Assembly (NCBI RefSeq): GCF_024582835.1 | Contig: NZ_CP102096.1 | Span: 1,984,001 to 2,048,000, forward strand | Direction of reading: 5' to 3' | DNA: 64,000 nucleotides | Origin: Vibrio japonicus | GTDB lineage: Bacteria > Pseudomonadota > Gammaproteobacteria > Enterobacterales > Vibrionaceae | Shown here: positions 56,581 to 64,000 of the stretch, piece after piece | Numbering within the stretch: position 1 is the stretch's first letter | Layout of the letters: every line of letters begins with the position of its first letter | Notes under the pieces: generated by a model | What the model saw: the letters and a program-made list of their open reading frames with translations, nothing else | Told to the model about the DNA's origin: nothing | Database searches by the model: none | Position numbers and translations under genes: made by a program

Positions 56581-57831
56581 GTGAAAGTTGTCATTCTTGG
56601 AAGTGGTGTTGTTGGTTTAACCAGCGCTTGGTATTTACGTCAAGCTGGATGCGACGTAACTGTTGTTGATCGTCAATCTCGCTCGGCTGAAGAGACTAGC
56701 TTTGCAAACGCAGGTCAAATCTCTTATGGCTACTCTTCTCCATGGGCTGCACCTGGCGTTCCGACTAAAGCAATCAAGTGGCTACTAGAAGAACACGCTC
56801 CATTAAAAATCAAGCCTTCTCTTAGCCCTGAGCTTATGAGCTGGGCGACAAAAATGTTACTAAACTGTCAGCTTGATAAATACCGTATCAACAAAGCTCG
56901 CATGCTGACAATTGCGAACCGCAGCCGTGAATGTTTAGCTCAGCTAAATAAAGAGCATAACCTTCAGTACCAAGGCCGTAGTAAAGGCACACTGCAAATT
57001 TTCCGTGATGAAAAGCAGTTGAAAGCGATTGAAAAAGACATGGCTCTTTTAGAAGAGAGCGGGACTCGCTTTAAACTATTAGATGCGAAAGAGTGTTTAG
57101 TTCAAGAGCCAGGTCTTGCCAATATTCAAGGCAACCTTGTGGGTGGTCTTCATTTACCAGATGATGAAACGGGCGATTGCTACTTGTTCTGTCAGCACCT
57201 ACAACAGCTGGCTGAAGAAGCAGGCGTTGAGTTCTTGTTCGATACTAAAATCAACAAACTTAAGCAGCAAAACGGCCGCATTGTTGCCGCTGAAACAGAC
57301 AAAGGCACTGTTGAAGGCGATACGTTTGTCGTGGCAATGGGCAGTTACTCTAAGCACATTCTTAACTCTGTCGGGGTTGATGTTCCTGTTTACCCAGTGA
57401 AAGGTTATTCATTAACTCTGCCTGTAATCAACGATGCTTTTGCTCCGCAATCGACCATCATGGATGAGACCTATAAGGTAGCTGTAACCCGATTTGATGA
57501 CCGAATCCGTGTTGCGGGTACGGCCGAGCTAGCTGGCTTTGATGCTGCGCTACCAGATAAGCGCCTTGCTACGCTAAACCACGTTGTAAGCAACTTGTTC
57601 CCAGATGGTGTTGATCTATCTAAAGCGGATTACTGGACAGGTTTCCGTCCAATGACGCCAGATGGCACTCCAATCATCGGTGAGACGCCAATTTCGAACC
57701 TTTACACGAACACAGGTCACGGCACTTTAGGTTGGACAATGGCTTGTGGTTCTGCGGAAATCTTAACTGAAATTGTGACCGCTAAGAGCACCGAATACAA
57801 AGAGCTAAGCTCATTGAGATACGGTAACTAA
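56581..57831 (+). CDS. dadA: D-amino acid dehydrogenase DadA
   Basis: A 416-residue FAD enzyme that oxidises D-alanine (and other D-amino acids) to pyruvate and feeds electrons to the chain. Start GTG at 56581, six bases after GGAG. The Rossmann loop LGSGVVGLTSAWYLRQAG (6-23) with acid at the end (VTVVDRQ) and the DadA tract SFANAGQISYGYSSPWAAPG are present. TGFRPMTPDGTPIIGETP and NTGHGTLGWTMACGSAE mark the C-terminal FAD contact. Sodium:alanine symporter lies downstream, so uptake and oxidation genes are adjacent. Confidence 0.94.
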   Translation: MKVVILGSGVVGLTSAWYLRQAGCDVTVVDRQSRSAEETSFANAGQISYGYSSPWAAPGVPTKAIKWLLEEHAPLKIKPSLSPELMSWATKMLLNCQLDKYRINKARMLTIANRSRECLAQLNKEHNLQYQGRSKGTLQIFRDEKQLKAIEKDMALLEESGTRFKLLDAKECLVQEPGLANIQGNLVGGLHLPDDETGDCYLFCQHLQQLAEEAGVEFLFDTKINKLKQQNGRIVAAETDKGTVEGDTFVVAMGSYSKHILNSVGVDVPVYPVKGYSLTLPVINDAFAPQSTIMDETYKVAVTRFDDRIRVAGTAELAGFDAALPDKRLATLNHVVSNLFPDGVDLSKADYWTGFRPMTPDGTPIIGETPISNLYTNTGHGTLGWTMACGSAEILTEIVTAKSTEYKELSSLRYGN

Positions 57832-57889
57832 ACCAGTAGTAATTGCTAAAGTCCCGCACTCGAGCAGTATAAAAAACAGACAACTCAAA

Positions 57890-57920
57890 TGGCGCGCTTT
57901 CTCAAGTGCGCTATTTTTTT
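57890..57920 (+). terminator. dadA terminator
   Basis: TGGCGCGCTT/AAGTGCGCTA with loop TCTC (two G-T pairs) followed by seven T. Confidence 0.8.
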
Positions 57921-58117
57921 ATTCATTTCTATTAAGTATCCAAGCAATTTCCCTCTAACCTCCCCAAATAACTCCATTTTTTAACATTTTTCCAGCATTA
58001 CGTGCCTAACGTCACGCAAACAGATCAAAAAGCATAATTTCATTAACAAGTGAATTACAAATAGGGTAATATCCTGTTCATAAAACAATCACTACAAACA
58101 CAACAGGGAAAATGCTT

Positions 58118-59662
58118 ATGCAGTCAATAGTTGATTTTCTGAATGGAATCATATGGAGCCCAGTACTGATTTATCTTTGCTTAGGTGCTGGATTATTCTA
58201 CTCAATCATGACGCGATTTGTTCAAGTCCGTCACTTTGCCGAAATGTGGCGTCTGCTACTTTCAGGAAAAAGCTCCGAGAAAGGTATCTCGTCATTTCAG
58301 GCTTTGGCCGTTTCACTATCAGGCCGTGTAGGTACTGGTAACATCGCAGGTGTGGCAGCAGCGATCGGTTTCGGTGGTCCTGGTGCTGTATTCTGGATGT
58401 GGGTTGTTGCATTTTTTGGTGCAGCGACAGCGTATGCAGAATCAACGCTTGCTCAAATCTACAAAGAAGAAGATGAAGGCGAGTTCCGTGGTGGTCCAGC
58501 TTACTACATTGAAAAAGCGATGGGTCAAAAATGGTATGCATGGATATTTGCCATTGCGACTATCTTCGCGTGTGGTTTCCTACTACCAGGCGTACAGTCG
58601 AACAGCATCGGTAACGCAGTAGAAGCCGCATTTGGCCCAGGCGCAATGATCGAAACAGCACTAGGCACTTTCAGTTTTGCTAAAATCCTTACTGGTACTG
58701 TTATCTGTGTCATTCTAGCCTTCATCATCTTTGGTGGTGTAAAGCGTATCGCGAGCTTCACACAGATCGTTGTACCTTTCATGGCGCTAGCGTACATCAT
58801 TACAGCATTCATCATCATCCTTCTAAACATCGGTGAAGTTCCGCGTGTATTTGCGATGATCGTCGGTGATGCATTTTCGCCTATGGCTGGTGTCGGTGCT
58901 GCTATCGGTTGGGGTGTTAAGCGTGGTGTTTACTCTAACGAGGCGGGTCAAGGTACTGGTCCTCACGCTGCAGCAGCGGCAAACGTTGACCACCCTGCTC
59001 AGCAAGGTCTGGTACAGTCGTTCTCAATCTATATTGATACACTACTAGTTTGTTCGGCTACTGCATTCATGATTATTATCACTGGTGCGTACAACGTTCA
59101 TGGTGCGGAAGGTTTCCTAGTACAGAATATTTCTGCAGAAATTGCAGCAAATGGCCCTGTATTTACGCAAATGGCGATTGAAACTACGCTACCAGGTATC
59201 GGTAAACCGTTTATTGCAGTCGCTCTGTTCTTCTTTGCATTTACAACCATTCTTGCTTACTACTACATTGCAGAAACCAATGTCGCGTACATTCACCGCA
59301 CGATTAAAGTCAATGGCTTAATGTTTTTACTGAAAGTCGCGCTTGTTGCAGTTGTGTTCTACGGCACTGTAAAAACAGCAAACTTAGCATGGGCACTTGG
59401 TGATGTTGGTGTTGGCTTGATGGCGTGGTTAAACATCGTGGGTATTTTAATCATCTTCTTCATGTCTAAACCTGCCCTTAAGGCACTCCATGACTACGAA
59501 GAGCAGCAAAAACAAGGTGTTAAGGAATATACATTCAACCCAGTAAAACTTGGTATCAAAGGTGCTGATTACTGGGAAGACAAATACCGTCGTAAGACTG
59601 GTAAGTCTGCGCACTCAGAAACCGTTGAAGTGACACAAACATCAAAAGAAGCTTCACTATAA
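58118..59662 (+). CDS. Sodium:alanine symporter (AGCS family)
   Basis: A 514-residue inner-membrane protein. The ATG at 58118 is chosen: AGGGA is eight bases from it, but only two from the ATG two codons earlier. About 11 membrane segments are seen. The AGCS signature SLSGRVGTGNIAGVAAAIGF and GGPGAVFWMW (about 65-95) and IGWGVKRGVYSNEAGQGTGP are intact. A charged C-terminal tail (SAHSETVEVTQTSKEASL) follows the last helix. It takes up alanine or glycine with sodium, fitting dadA upstream. Confidence 0.92.
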   Translation: MQSIVDFLNGIIWSPVLIYLCLGAGLFYSIMTRFVQVRHFAEMWRLLLSGKSSEKGISSFQALAVSLSGRVGTGNIAGVAAAIGFGGPGAVFWMWVVAFFGAATAYAESTLAQIYKEEDEGEFRGGPAYYIEKAMGQKWYAWIFAIATIFACGFLLPGVQSNSIGNAVEAAFGPGAMIETALGTFSFAKILTGTVICVILAFIIFGGVKRIASFTQIVVPFMALAYIITAFIIILLNIGEVPRVFAMIVGDAFSPMAGVGAAIGWGVKRGVYSNEAGQGTGPHAAAAANVDHPAQQGLVQSFSIYIDTLLVCSATAFMIIITGAYNVHGAEGFLVQNISAEIAANGPVFTQMAIETTLPGIGKPFIAVALFFFAFTTILAYYYIAETNVAYIHRTIKVNGLMFLLKVALVAVVFYGTVKTANLAWALGDVGVGLMAWLNIVGILIIFFMSKPALKALHDYEEQQKQGVKEYTFNPVKLGIKGADYWEDKYRRKTGKSAHSETVEVTQTSKEASL

Positions 59663-59697
59663 AATTACAAAAATAGATACAGTAAGAACACAACGAC

Positions 59698-59726
59698 AAG
59701 GGCCAGCAATTCGCTGGCCCTTTTAT
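59698..59726. terminator. Terminator after AGCS gene
   Basis: AAGGGCCAGC, loop AATTC, GCTGGCCCTTTT, between convergent genes. Confidence 0.85.
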
Positions 59727-59748
59727 TTGTTAAACCTAAACGGATTTG

Positions 59749-60654
59749 CTAAAAGTCCGGATAGATATCTCGCATATCCTGCAAGATTCCATCGAAAAGG
59801 GTCATTGCGCTCTGAGTCATGATTTCCCGTTTAGGGCGTACCACAGAAATAACACTGTCGGGGATATTGTCCAACAGTGGCACTACCGCAAATTCATTTT
59901 TAATATAGTCCAGCTCAAGAGACTCAGTAGAAAACAGAGCCGAAAAATCGGCACTTTGAATTAATGAGCGTGCCAACGTCATCGAAGTGCATTCGCGAAT
60001 ATGTGATGGCAGAGGAAGACCATTGACCGAAAACAACTGGTAAAAATAGGTGCTCGGATCATCTGGAGAATCCAATGTCAGCCAGTCGCTCTGGTGTAGT
60101 GCTCGTAGTGAGCGGGTATTACACAAAGGGTGAGACTTACGAGTGACGACCACATTAGGAATACGACACACAGCCTGCCACTCCAGTGCGCTATCAATCA
60201 CGGGGATTTGTGATGTGATAGCGAAATCGACTTCTCCCTGACGCAACTGGGATAGCAAAGGCGCGGGACGCAACTCAACGATTCTTAGTGAGACTTCAGG
60301 ATAACGTTGCATGAACGTATTCAAGCTGGAGGTCAACGATTTAAGCAGTGAAGCAATCGGTGTAACACCTATGGTCACGCTACCATTTGGCACCCCACGC
60401 ATGGTATCAATATCCTGCTTGGCACGTCGGGCCGTTTCGTTCATTAAGCGCGCGTACCCAAGTAAACGCTCACCGTAGGGCGTCAGCAGCAGCCCACCTG
60501 CTGAACGTTCAAATAGAGCAACGCCATATTGTTGCTCCAGTTCTTTAATGGCTTTGCTTAGGGCTGGCTGTGTCAGATGCAACTGTTCAGCTGCTGTTTT
60601 CACGCTTCCTGTCTGACTAACGGCCAGAAAAGCTCTCACTTGGTGTAACTTCAT
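59749..60654 (-). CDS. LysR family regulator next to M20 amidohydrolase
   Basis: The protein has 301 residues. The N-terminal HTH (SVKTAAEQLHLTQPALSKAIKELEQQYGVALFER) is typical LysR; the effector domain starts at about 90 (GSVTIGVTPIASLL). It lies 52 bp downstream of the M20 amidohydrolase gene in the same direction and is probably the local regulator of the transporter-amidohydrolase pair. Confidence 0.88.
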   Translation of the reverse strand: MKLHQVRAFLAVSQTGSVKTAAEQLHLTQPALSKAIKELEQQYGVALFERSAGGLLLTPYGERLLGYARLMNETARRAKQDIDTMRGVPNGSVTIGVTPIASLLKSLTSSLNTFMQRYPEVSLRIVELRPAPLLSQLRQGEVDFAITSQIPVIDSALEWQAVCRIPNVVVTRKSHPLCNTRSLRALHQSDWLTLDSPDDPSTYFYQLFSVNGLPLPSHIRECTSMTLARSLIQSADFSALFSTESLELDYIKNEFAVVPLLDNIPDSVISVVRPKREIMTQSAMTLFDGILQDMRDIYPDF

Positions 60655-60706
60655 ACTGCTATGTAACCTCGTTGTCCCTGTTGAGCAAAGCCATTCTACA
60701 CCACGC

Positions 60707-61903
60707 TTATGGTGTGGTCAGGTATTCACTCACAAGTTCAACCCAACAGGCTGCACCTATCGTAACGAGCTGATCATTAAAATCATAGCCTGGATTATGT
60801 ACAGAACAACCATGCCATTCGCCGAGTCCGTTAGCGAGAATGAAATAACACCCAGGGCGTTCTTTCAACATCCAGGCAAAGTCTTCACTACCCGGAATGA
60901 CAGGAGCTTCATCACCAGCCACATTTTCCTCGCCAAGCACCGCCTTAACCACTTTGCGGGCGCGCAGAGTTTCCTCTGCTGCATTGAATACAGAAGGGAC
61001 CTGACGTAGGTATTCCACTTCTCCTTCTATCCCCAATGCCTGGCACTGCCCGGCAACCACCTCGCGAATACGCTGCTCAATAAGATCCTGATTCGCTTCA
61101 CTGAAGTTACGTACGGACAGTGTCATCATCGCATCATTTGGAATGACATTTGGTGTCGTTCCCGCGTTAATCTGACCAATACTGATGACACTTTGATCGC
61201 AGGGGTTGATATTGCGCGACACAATACTCTGCAGTCCAAGGATAATATGGCCAATAGCAATCGTGACATCATTGGATAAGTGAGGCAGCGCAGCGTGGCC
61301 GCCTTTCCCTGTCAGACGAATCGTCACCCTATCTGACGATGCTAAAAATGCTCCACTGCGCACTGCAGCCTGGCCGACTTCTTTACCCGGCATATTGTGC
61401 AACGCAAACACCGCATCACAAGGAAAGCGATCAAACAAACCATCATCAATCATGGCTTTAGCGCCTGATAGTCCCTCTTCATCGGGCTGGAAAATCAGAT
61501 TAATCGTGCCATCAAACGATACGTTCTTCGCCAGATAATGAGCCGCAGCCAACAAAATCGCAGTATGTCCATCATGACCACATGCGTGCATGCGTCCATG
61601 AATTTTACTGGCATAGGGTAATCCAGTCTCTTCTTCAATAGGTAAGGCGTCCATGTCAGCACGGATACCAATACTGCGTTCGGAGTTACCCTGCTTTAGT
61701 ACACCGACCACACCGTGGCCACCAATACCAGTATGCGTTTCATAACCCCATTCATTTAACAGATCTGCCACCATCTTAGCTGTGTTAGGCACTTCTGCTC
61801 CCAATTCAGGATGGGCATGAATTGCGCGGCGAGTCTGAATAAACTGCTCGCAACTGGAAACAAAGTCTGTGTTTTTGAGTAGTGATAATTCAGGTACTTT
61901 CAT
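60707..61903 (-). CDS. M20 family amidohydrolase (hippurate hydrolase/aminoacylase type)
   Basis: A 398-residue metal peptidase-like enzyme. The third of three consecutive ATG codons (61903) is chosen because AAAGGA lies seven bases before it. Metal-site motifs: MHACGHDGHTAILLAA (Cys108, His110), FQPDEEGLSGAKAMIDDGLF, ALHNMPG, and PGSEDFAWMLKERPGCYF. The dimerisation insert (about 180-300) is complete. Members hydrolyse N-acyl or indole-acetyl amino acids and hippurate; the acyl group here is unknown. It is coupled with an MHS-type transporter gene 41 bp upstream. Confidence 0.88.
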   Translation of the reverse strand: MKVPELSLLKNTDFVSSCEQFIQTRRAIHAHPELGAEVPNTAKMVADLLNEWGYETHTGIGGHGVVGVLKQGNSERSIGIRADMDALPIEEETGLPYASKIHGRMHACGHDGHTAILLAAAHYLAKNVSFDGTINLIFQPDEEGLSGAKAMIDDGLFDRFPCDAVFALHNMPGKEVGQAAVRSGAFLASSDRVTIRLTGKGGHAALPHLSNDVTIAIGHIILGLQSIVSRNINPCDQSVISIGQINAGTTPNVIPNDAMMTLSVRNFSEANQDLIEQRIREVVAGQCQALGIEGEVEYLRQVPSVFNAAEETLRARKVVKAVLGEENVAGDEAPVIPGSEDFAWMLKERPGCYFILANGLGEWHGCSVHNPGYDFNDQLVTIGAACWVELVSEYLTTP

Positions 61904-61944
61904 CATCATTTCCTTTGTATTAATTCGGTTTGGTTACTGACTGT

Positions 61945-63258
61945 TTATTGAGGCGCTTTCGCTGGGAAACGCAACATTGCTAAGGAACTGACAACAATCG
62001 CGGTCATTAGGTAAAATGCTGGAGCCATCTTGTTTCCACTAAACTCAATCAAACTCGCGACAAGCAGTGGTGTGAAACCGCCAAAAACAGTCACGCCAAA
62101 CCCATAAATCATTGAGATACCACTAGCACGATATTGCTGAGTAAACGCTTCCATAATCAGCACCAACAAAGATGCATTAGCCAGAGCGAATAAAGTGATC
62201 AACCCACCAATAATCAGTAATGCTTTTGGTAAAGACGCTTCACCGCCCAGCAAAGCAAACGCAGGATAGATACAAACAAACGCACCGAACATACCAATCA
62301 GAGGCAAAGTCTTACGGCTTTTCAATCGGTCTGCATACTTACCAAACACTGGCATCAACATCATCAGCATGAAACCTGCCATCACCGCGACAGCAAAGGC
62401 GGTAGTTGGCGCATAACCAAGCTCTTTAATGAGGTAAGTTGGCATGTAAAATACCTCGATATACATGCATGCAGTACCACCCCAAATCATCAACATACCC
62501 GTTAAAATAGTGCGACCCTGTTTACGTAAAACTGTTTTAAATGGGGTATCTTTCGCATGCAAATCCGCCTGATGTGACTCTTTCAAATGACGACGGATGT
62601 ACCAGCCCACTGGACCGATTAACAGACCGAGGATAAACGGAATACGCCAACCCCAACTCAGCACATCTTCCGGTGTTAGTAATCCGTTAACAGCAAAACC
62701 AACAAGAGCACCAAACAACGCGGCAGCACCTTGGCTGGCAAGCTGCCAACTCACCATATAACAACGGCGCTTATAATTGTCTGACTCCATTAGAGCCGCC
62801 GATGCTGCACCAATTTCGCCACCAGCAGACAAACCTTGTAAAAGGCGCCCTACCACCAACACGATAGTCGCGACAATACCGATGCTTTCATAAGTAGGTG
62901 TCAGCGCAATCATGCCTGTACCAATCGTCATCAGAGCAATGGTTAAGGTCAAAGCCGCTTTGCGTCCATGTTTATCGGCATAGTTACCAATTAATACTGC
63001 GCCAAGCGGACGCATAACAAACCCGACACCAAAAGTGGCAAGCGACAGCAATAACCCGGCAGCCGTGCCGCCAACGTTAAAAAATAACTCGCCGATGATG
63101 ACCGCAAAGAAGCTGTAAACCGTAAAGTCATACATCTCCAACCCGTTACCAAGTGATATGGCAAAAATAGCTTTACGTGATTCCGCAGAAGACTGTTCTT
63201 CCTGACCGCTTATTGCGTTCAACTCTGGTTCTATTGAACTTGATAGTGTGCTACTCAT
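61945..63258 (-). CDS. MFS transporter, metabolite:H+ symporter (MHS) family
   Basis: A 437-residue protein with 12 membrane segments. MHS marks are GNGLEMYDFTVYSFFA (about 37-52), the loop GNYADKHGRKAALTLTI and VGRLLQGLSAGGEIGAASAALME (about 136-158). The group carries organic acids or betaine-like compounds in symport with protons. Upstream of and probably cotranscribed with the M20 amidohydrolase, so the substrate may be an acylated amino acid or similar. Confidence 0.9.
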   Translation of the reverse strand: MSSTLSSSIEPELNAISGQEEQSSAESRKAIFAISLGNGLEMYDFTVYSFFAVIIGELFFNVGGTAAGLLLSLATFGVGFVMRPLGAVLIGNYADKHGRKAALTLTIALMTIGTGMIALTPTYESIGIVATIVLVVGRLLQGLSAGGEIGAASAALMESDNYKRRCYMVSWQLASQGAAALFGALVGFAVNGLLTPEDVLSWGWRIPFILGLLIGPVGWYIRRHLKESHQADLHAKDTPFKTVLRKQGRTILTGMLMIWGGTACMYIEVFYMPTYLIKELGYAPTTAFAVAVMAGFMLMMLMPVFGKYADRLKSRKTLPLIGMFGAFVCIYPAFALLGGEASLPKALLIIGGLITLFALANASLLVLIMEAFTQQYRASGISMIYGFGVTVFGGFTPLLVASLIEFSGNKMAPAFYLMTAIVVSSLAMLRFPAKAPQ

Positions 63259-63673
63259 GGTTTCCCTTCCTTGTGCTCATGGCGACTCATTCACTATTGA
63301 TTATCTAGATAATAGCCAAAGCAATGGCTTCCGACAGAAACCAAAAGTTATTCAAATAACCAAAAATTAAAAACACCTCCCCTCAAAAACACCCACCCAT
63401 GGATCACAATTCAATAACAATTTGCAACATAAAACCAACAACAGAAGAAAGCACCACGAAGGCAAAATAAAAGAAGGAAAATAAATAAAAACACAAAATA
63501 AACACCAAACACGACCAAATTAACCAAAACTTATTGGGATAAAAAAAAGGACATCAACACTTCTCTTATGTAGCCTCGGTGAGTAGATCGAATTCGTTTA
63601 AATCCAAGCATTCTTGTGCCAGAAATTTCCCTTTAAAAACATGAAAGTTCGGTACTACCAGGAGTTGCAACGA

Positions 63674-63704
63674 CAAAGGGGTTAACCAATGGCTAACCCC
63701 TTTG
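63674..63704. terminator. Orphan terminator-like hairpin
   Basis: CAAAGGGGTTA, loop, TAACCCCTTTG followed by TTTGTTGTTG. No gene ends here on the + strand, so it may close an unrecognised small RNA. Confidence 0.6.
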
Positions 63705-63802
63705 TTTGTTGTTGCTAGATGTATGAGTCACCATCCGAATAACACAATTGAACGTTTCCCAATCAGTTGATACCCACTTACGACGATGATGCACACACAA
63801 AA

Positions 63803-63826
63803 AAAGCGGACCCCGAGATCCGCTTT
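63803..63826 (-). terminator. Terminator of the acetate transporter gene
   Basis: Read leftward AAAGCGGA, loop, TCCGCTTT followed by TTTT. Confidence 0.85.
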
Positions 63827-63847
63827 CAAATCCAATAAATTTGGCAG

Positions 63848-64000
63848 TTACGCCATCGCTACTGCTTCAACTTTACGAGCGATTTTAGCTCTACCCACAG
63901 GTAACACTTCACGACCAAACTCATTGTTTAGTACTTGTGCCATAGCGAAGTACACTGCACTAGCACCACAGAAGATACCTTCGATACCAGCAATCGTGCC
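63848..64000 (-). CDS. GPR1/FUN34/YaaH-type acetate uptake transporter, C-terminal end only
   Basis: The last 50 residues: [20 protein letters not shown], then [16 protein letters not shown] and a short basic tail. The pattern of a last membrane helix followed by NxxxGRxVLPVG is that of the SatP (YaaH) succinate-acetate channel family. The start is beyond the right edge. A strong terminator follows. Confidence 0.75.
   Translation of the reverse strand, partial: GTIAGIEGIFCGASAVYFAMAQVLNNEFGREVLPVGRAKIARKVEAVAMA

Larger units (their letters stand above)
63259..63847. other. Gene-free AT-rich stretch with an orphan hairpin
   Basis: No credible gene is seen in 589 bp. From about 63340 to 63560 the + strand is very rich in A and C and poor in G and T, an unusual composition for this window. 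A short ORF of 14 codons (MKVRYYQELQRQRG) begins at 63640 and runs into the hairpin at 63674. The stretch should hold the promoter of the MHS gene on the minus strand. Confidence 0.7.

Noticed and set aside
63640..63684. 14-codon ORF MKVRYYQELQRQRG as a leader peptide for attenuation
   Set aside because: No gene follows on the same strand, so attenuation makes no sense; kept only as part of the small-RNA candidate.

Overview
The window looks like a chromosome segment of a gammaproteobacterium of the genus Vibrio. The tmRNA encodes the tag ANDENYALAA. Small families seen in Vibrio and its relatives are present (DUF3149, DUF3622, DUF4250, DUF3581, TIGR03503). The gene neighbourhoods also fit: grpE/nadK/recN/bamE/rnfH/ratA/smpB/ssrA, mltF beside purL, and a minor-pilin cluster beside tadA. 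I cannot name the species from this alone. No prophage, insertion sequence, integron or CRISPR array is visible, and the segment is mostly core genome.

Left part (1-7300): the end of a TraB/GumN-like gene; a leftward tRNA-Pro(UGG) gene followed by three ~115-bp tandem units that each carry a piece of the tRNA 3' half plus a terminator hairpin; a tiny membrane protein behind an FNR-like site; smrA; rluF; then upp and purMN facing away from each other, with a PurR box between; and small housekeeping or unknown genes (DUF533, yaeP, DUF4250, DUF3622). Middle-left (7300-21500): purL with its own promoter and PurR box, mltF, a 44-residue very basic small protein behind a structured leader, tadA, and a minor type IV pilin cluster (fimT, pilW, a PilX-like gene, pilV, and divergent pilE) bracketed by two different AbgT-family transporters. 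The alternative zinc-free ribosomal proteins L31B and L36B follow, under a Zur-like palindrome.

Centre (21500-38000): trmO, proS, yafJ, gmhA, fadE (FadR-like site), a TIGR03503 membrane protein, dnaQ, rnhA, a methyltransferase, gloB, mltD, a Yip1-like membrane protein, a YafD-like phosphodiesterase, glnB, a small cytochrome c and tilS. Much of this order is shared with the E. coli proS-fadE region. Centre-right (38000-49300): a protein-quality and damage-response block: dnaJ and dnaK with two sigma-32-like promoters, a dicarboxylate/amino-acid symporter, grpE with a sigma-32-like promoter, nadK, recN with two LexA boxes, bamE, rnfH, ratA, smpB and ssrA.

Right part (49300-64000), more metabolic and accessory: a beta-CASP RNase-like metallo-beta-lactamase protein, a GNAT/nitrilase fusion, metY, an unrecognised protein with an overlapping upstream small ORF, a DUF3581 protein, a LysR regulator divergent from dadA, a sodium:alanine symporter, a second LysR regulator with an M20 amidohydrolase and an MHS-family transporter, a 589-bp AT-rich gene-free stretch with an orphan hairpin, and the end of a SatP/YaaH-type acetate transporter. 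Many start codons were moved inward from the longest open frame to the one with a proper Shine-Dalgarno spacing or signal peptide.
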